This document shows, in pieces, positions 5,899 through 8,522 of a stretch of DNA of 8,522 nucleotides. This DNA comes from JADZAA01 sp039810485 (lineage in GTDB: Bacteria; Bacteroidota; Ignavibacteria; Kapaibacteriales; UBA961). The DNA lies in assembly GCA_039810485.1 (NCBI GenBank), contig JBDHXA010000104.1:1-8522 (forward strand). The letters run 5' to 3'. A program made the translations under genes and the position numbers. The notes below the pieces were generated by a model that worked only from the letters and a program-made list of their open reading frames with translations, was not told the origin of the DNA and did not search any database. Positions within the stretch are counted from its first letter, which is position 1. Each line of letters opens with the position of its first letter.

Positions 5899-7139
5899 AA
5901 CAGATCTATTTCTGAAATATGAATAATATTTTGATTAAATATTTCGTTATGCAGAGATTTTTTTAAGTTATGCATGCTGCTTTTGCCAAACATTGCTTTA
6001 TTTAATTCAATCCCAACACCAATTCTGTTGAATTTTTTTGCTGTTATTACAGAAGTAAAACTGCCGCCAAACGGATCTAAAACGAATTCATTTGGATAAG
6101 AAAACATTTTTACTGCAAATTCGGGAATTTCGGAGGGAAATGGCGCAGTATGTCCGAGCGTGTTTTTTCCTTTAGAGTTAATTTTTATAACTGGATTTAT
6201 TTTTATTATATCTCTGCGCCATTTTGCAATATAATCTTTATTAATCTCATATTTATCTTCTTGTCTGCCTTGTGTAATAATATTTTTAAGAGAAAATCTT
6301 TTTCCGCGATTTGCCTTGCTGCGCTCAAAACATTCAAGATTCTTACATTCCCAGCTTTTTAATCCGATTTCAGAATAAGCGTTGCCATTTACTTTTAAGC
6401 ATCCGCAAACAGGGCATGGATAACGTGTTTCATCTTTTCTGTGCTTATGAAATATTAAAATATGTTCGTAGCAATTCATCGGATATTGATAGAACGGATA
6501 TGGCTTGTTTCCATTTTTATGTCTTTCACTTTGAACTTCTCCCTTATCCCAAATAAAATCATCAACAAACGTAAATCCTTCTTCTTCAAATATATTTATA
6601 AAATATGCTCCAAGTGGAATGCGACGCTTTCCCCAAGTAGAAGCAGTTGAAATATTGTCATTGTCAAAAATATCTCCTACATTAAAAACAAAAACTCGAT
6701 GATTATCTAACACTCTATACGCTTCTTTTATAATCAGCCGCATTTCATCCAAATAATCATTCAGATTCTTCCATTGGGAATATTCCCGAGCATTATAATA
6801 AGGTGGGGACGTAACCATTAAGTGAATTGATTCTGGCTTCATTCCTTTCATTGCATCAAGACAATTTCCCCAAATGATTTTTACCCCATCATCTTTCGCT
6901 TCTAAAAAATTAACAAGCTGCGCATTAATATCTTTATATTGACTTTGATAATCGTGTTTAACAAAGCCAATATAAATGTTTATAAAATTGTCAATGACCT
7001 CTTTTGTGTTTGTTTTATCTTTAAGAATATTTAAATATTCAATAAAATCATTAAAGCGTTGTTTGTCAGAAAAAGTTTTGAGTAAATAAGGTTTGCTTAT
7101 TTCTATAATTTTTTCAATATAAGGTCTGCTGACATTCAT
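5895..7139 (-). CDS. Site-specific DNA methyltransferase, beta class (Type II-like)
   Basis: This 414-residue enzyme is predicted to transfer methyl from SAM to an exocyclic amino group of adenine (N6) or cytosine (N4). The catalytic motif IV, TSPPY, is at 110-114. The SAM-binding motif I, LDPFGGS, is near the C terminus (354-360), with motif X-like TAPFPSEIPE (331-340) just before it. This order (IV, target-recognition region, X, I) is the beta class; TSPPY alone does not decide between N4C and N6A. The target-recognition region contains a zinc-ribbon-like set, C242-x2-C245 and C265-x4-C270, followed by a basic RSKANRGKRFS stretch (273-283). An N-terminal extension of about 85 residues is helical and unassigned. 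The gene is much richer in AT than ruvB or the acetyltransferase, suggesting acquisition. The nuclease frame begins within its stop codon. The ATG has no Shine-Dalgarno sequence. Its target sequence is unknown. Confidence 0.9.
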   Translation of the reverse strand: MNVSRPYIEKIIEISKPYLLKTFSDKQRFNDFIEYLNILKDKTNTKEVIDNFINIYIGFVKHDYQSQYKDINAQLVNFLEAKDDGVKIIWGNCLDAMKGMKPESIHLMVTSPPYYNAREYSQWKNLNDYLDEMRLIIKEAYRVLDNHRVFVFNVGDIFDNDNISTASTWGKRRIPLGAYFINIFEEEGFTFVDDFIWDKGEVQSERHKNGNKPYPFYQYPMNCYEHILIFHKHRKDETRYPCPVCGCLKVNGNAYSEIGLKSWECKNLECFERSKANRGKRFSLKNIITQGRQEDKYEINKDYIAKWRRDIIKINPVIKINSKGKNTLGHTAPFPSEIPEFAVKMFSYPNEFVLDPFGGSFTSVITAKKFNRIGVGIELNKAMFGKSSMHNLKKSLHNEIFNQNIIHISEIDLL

Positions 7140-7737
7140 TTTTGTTGCTTAAATTATTTATATAGAAAAATATAAAAAAATAATTATGCTTGCGAACTAT
7201 AAAAACATATTTATTTAACTTCGTCAATACCGCAGTATCGCATCACACTTTGCTCATCACATTATAGGAAACGGCTCAAATGAACTCGAGCAGAGAAAAC
7301 TTGGTGTCAATAGCGATAAGCAAAAAAAGAATATTTGCAAAAAATGAAAACTTGGCGATTGACAGTATTTATATCATAACGATATTCATAGGAGCTCAAC
7401 CTAAGAACCACGTTCAAATATACAAAAAACGTCAATAGGAGTCGTTTACTTTAGTTATTTTTAATTTTGTGACGTTAGTTGTTTTCATTTTAATATGTTG
7501 ATTATTTAGCAAAAACAGTCGCTTAAAAATCATTAGAGAATACTGCAACTGTTTTATCTTAGGCGTTCAAAGTTCTGAATAAAAATCAAGTTGTTATATT
7601 TCCATTTAATTGAAAGATTGACACATCTTTTCTTAGCATCTTTCACTTATGATGCGGTTTCTTGAGTAGAACAAGCAAAAAGATTTAAATAATTTTGCTA
7701 AAAGTTCATTTTATGAAATACGAAAGAGAGAATTACA
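7140..7737. other. Long intergenic region without a recognisable gene
   Basis: These 598 AT-rich bases separate the divergent methyltransferase and acetyltransferase genes. The only frame of note is an ATG-started 52-codon frame on the plus strand (7280-7438) with no recognisable product. Small structures are present: a 10-base direct repeat GAAAACTTGG at 7295-7304 and 7346-7355; an inverted pair TGTCAAT (7305-7311) / ATTGACA (7358-7364); an 8-bp inverted pair AAAACAGT (7512-7519) / ACTGTTTT (7548-7555); and another, TGAAAGAT (7611-7618) / ATCTTTCA (7638-7645). Both genes' promoters must lie here. No tRNA, transposase remnant or controller-protein gene is seen. Confidence 0.6.
7690..7697 (+). 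promoter_or_regulatory. Possible Bacteroidota-type -7 element for the acetyltransferase gene
   Basis: TAATTTTG matches TAnnTTTG and lies 40 bases before the ATG at 7738, nearly the same distance as the matching element before ruvB (38 bases). The nearest upstream TTG (7662-7664) leaves a 25-base spacer, longer than the usual 19, so the -33 half is doubtful. Confidence 0.4.
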
Positions 7738-8295
7738 ATGCAAGCTGCTTTTACTGATGGTAAAATTTTGTTGCGACCATATACAAAGGACGATGCTGTT
7801 TTGCTGTATGAAGCAGCGAAAGAATGTCTGCCGGACGCAAATAAATGGATGCCGTGGTGTCATGATGACTATGCTCTGCTCGAATCTGAGATGTGGATAT
7901 CGTCAAGTAGAGAAAAGTGGGATGCTGGCGAAGAGTACAATTTTGTCATAATTGACGCCATAACCGGCAAATTTCTTGGCGGAGTAGGGCTGAATCGGCT
8001 TGACCGAGAGTACGGAATTGCAAATTTAGGTTATTGGGTGCGTAAAATAGATCGCAACCGAGGCATTGCTGCGGCGGCTGCCCGCCTTGCTGCAGTGTTC
8101 GGAATTCGAGAGTTAGGATTCGGCAGAATTGAAATTGTCGTTGCCGTCGACAATCATGCAAGCCGTCAAACTGCTCTCAAATCTGGGGCAAAATTTGAAG
8201 CAATTTTACGTAAACGTCTGGCATATTTAGGAGTTGCGCATGATGCAGTAATCTATTCATTCATTGCGGATGATTTTACAAAAAGTATAGAGTAA
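7738..8295 (+). CDS. GNAT family N-acetyltransferase, RimJ/RimL type
   Basis: This 185-residue cytosolic acetyl-CoA-dependent N-acetyltransferase belongs to the group that includes ribosomal-protein N-terminal acetyltransferases and many amine or antibiotic acetylases. Visible elements are the N-terminal LLRPYTKDDA strand-turn (11-20), the FVIIDAITGKFLGGVGLNRLD beta-hairpin (69-89), LGYWVRKIDRNRGIA (97-111) with the acetyl-CoA pyrophosphate-binding R-x-x-G-x-A-type loop leading into helix 3, and the late VAVDNHASRQTALKSGAKFE segment (135-154) with the conserved Asn-x-x-Ser. Length fits the family. The ATG is preceded by only a weak purine stretch (AGAGAG). It stands alone on the plus strand, with no close downstream partner in the window. 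Its acceptor cannot be told from the sequence. Confidence 0.92.
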   Translation: MQAAFTDGKILLRPYTKDDAVLLYEAAKECLPDANKWMPWCHDDYALLESEMWISSSREKWDAGEEYNFVIIDAITGKFLGGVGLNRLDREYGIANLGYWVRKIDRNRGIAAAAARLAAVFGIRELGFGRIEIVVAVDNHASRQTALKSGAKFEAILRKRLAYLGVAHDAVIYSFIADDFTKSIE

Positions 8296-8522
8296 ATTGA
8301 CGTAAGCTTTTGAGTGAAAAAGGAGGTAAACAGCAGGCATAAGTTAACAATCCTGTCCTAAACGATTTTTATAGTTGCTCCCCTATCTTGTAGATATTAG
8401 CTTTCAAGAGGTAAAACTGCTAAAATTAAAATAGAACCCCTTGTATATCTCGCAGATTCAACAGTGAAGTGCAACGGATGAAATAAATAAAGAGTTGGTT
8501 TAAGTGTCATAGTTCAACAACC
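8296..8522. other. Downstream non-coding stretch
   Basis: No gene start, RNA gene or clear terminator is recognised in these 227 bases. A perfect Shine-Dalgarno-like AGGAGGT (8321-8327) has no ATG, GTG or TTG at a usable distance and looks fortuitous. Confidence 0.5.

Noticed and set aside
7280..7438. 52-codon ATG-started frame on the plus strand
   Set aside because: It has no recognisable motif, no ribosome binding site and Lys/Ile-rich content expected by chance in AT-rich DNA. It is noted in the intergenic entry but not called as a gene.
8321..8327. Perfect Shine-Dalgarno-like AGGAGGT
   Set aside because: No ATG, GTG or TTG follows within a usable distance and no open frame starts there. 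The real genes in this window do not use such sites.
1..8522. CRISPR array, tRNA or rRNA genes, phage genes
   Set aside because: No regularly spaced long repeats, cloverleaf-like sequences, rRNA segments or phage structural genes were seen on either strand.

Overview
The window looks like chromosomal DNA of a Bacteroidota/Chlorobiota-type bacterium (including the Ignavibacteria/Kapabacteria side of that group). Three observations support this. The genes lack Shine-Dalgarno sequences at normal spacing. Two leaders (ruvB and the acetyltransferase gene) carry a TAnnTTTG element, which resembles the -7 box of Bacteroidota promoters. The glycosyltransferase, methylmalonyl-CoA epimerase and QueA are of types common in that group. 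This placement is an inference; there is no rRNA or other phylogenetic marker gene apart from RuvB and QueA.

Layout. 1-142: hairpins, including a strong bidirectional terminator. 143-1461 (minus): methylmalonyl-CoA epimerase followed by a family 2 glycosyltransferase, separated by a short gap filled with heptanucleotide tandem repeats. 1462-1895: divergent intergenic region holding a 191-bp MITE-like element with perfect 17-bp terminal inverted repeats and a perfect 6-bp target duplication. 1896-2921 (plus): ruvB, convergent with a flavin-reductase-like gene (2932-3780, minus) that has a 20-bp-spaced direct repeat just upstream of its start. 3897-5144 (minus): queA, whose start should be set at an internal ATG. 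5257-7139 (minus): an AT-rich restriction-modification module, with a beta-class DNA methyltransferase followed, with a 4-base ATGA overlap, by a PD-(D/E)XK-type nuclease gene interrupted by an in-frame TGA at codon 29. 7140-7737: about 600 bases without a recognisable gene. 7738-8295 (plus): a RimJ/RimL-type GNAT acetyltransferase. 8296-8522: no gene seen.

How they fit together. The core genes (ruvB for Holliday-junction branch migration, queA for queuosine tRNA modification, mce for propionyl-/methylmalonyl-CoA metabolism) are unrelated housekeeping functions. The accessory content is the methyltransferase-nuclease pair and the MITE. The nuclease reading frame is obvious on both sides of the stop codon, and the lost residue is best explained as a Trp codon (TGG to TGA). 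The methyltransferase is intact, so the module has probably decayed to a solitary methyltransferase. I did not find a wholly new multi-gene system. The most distinctive items are the MITE and the hidden, interrupted nuclease.
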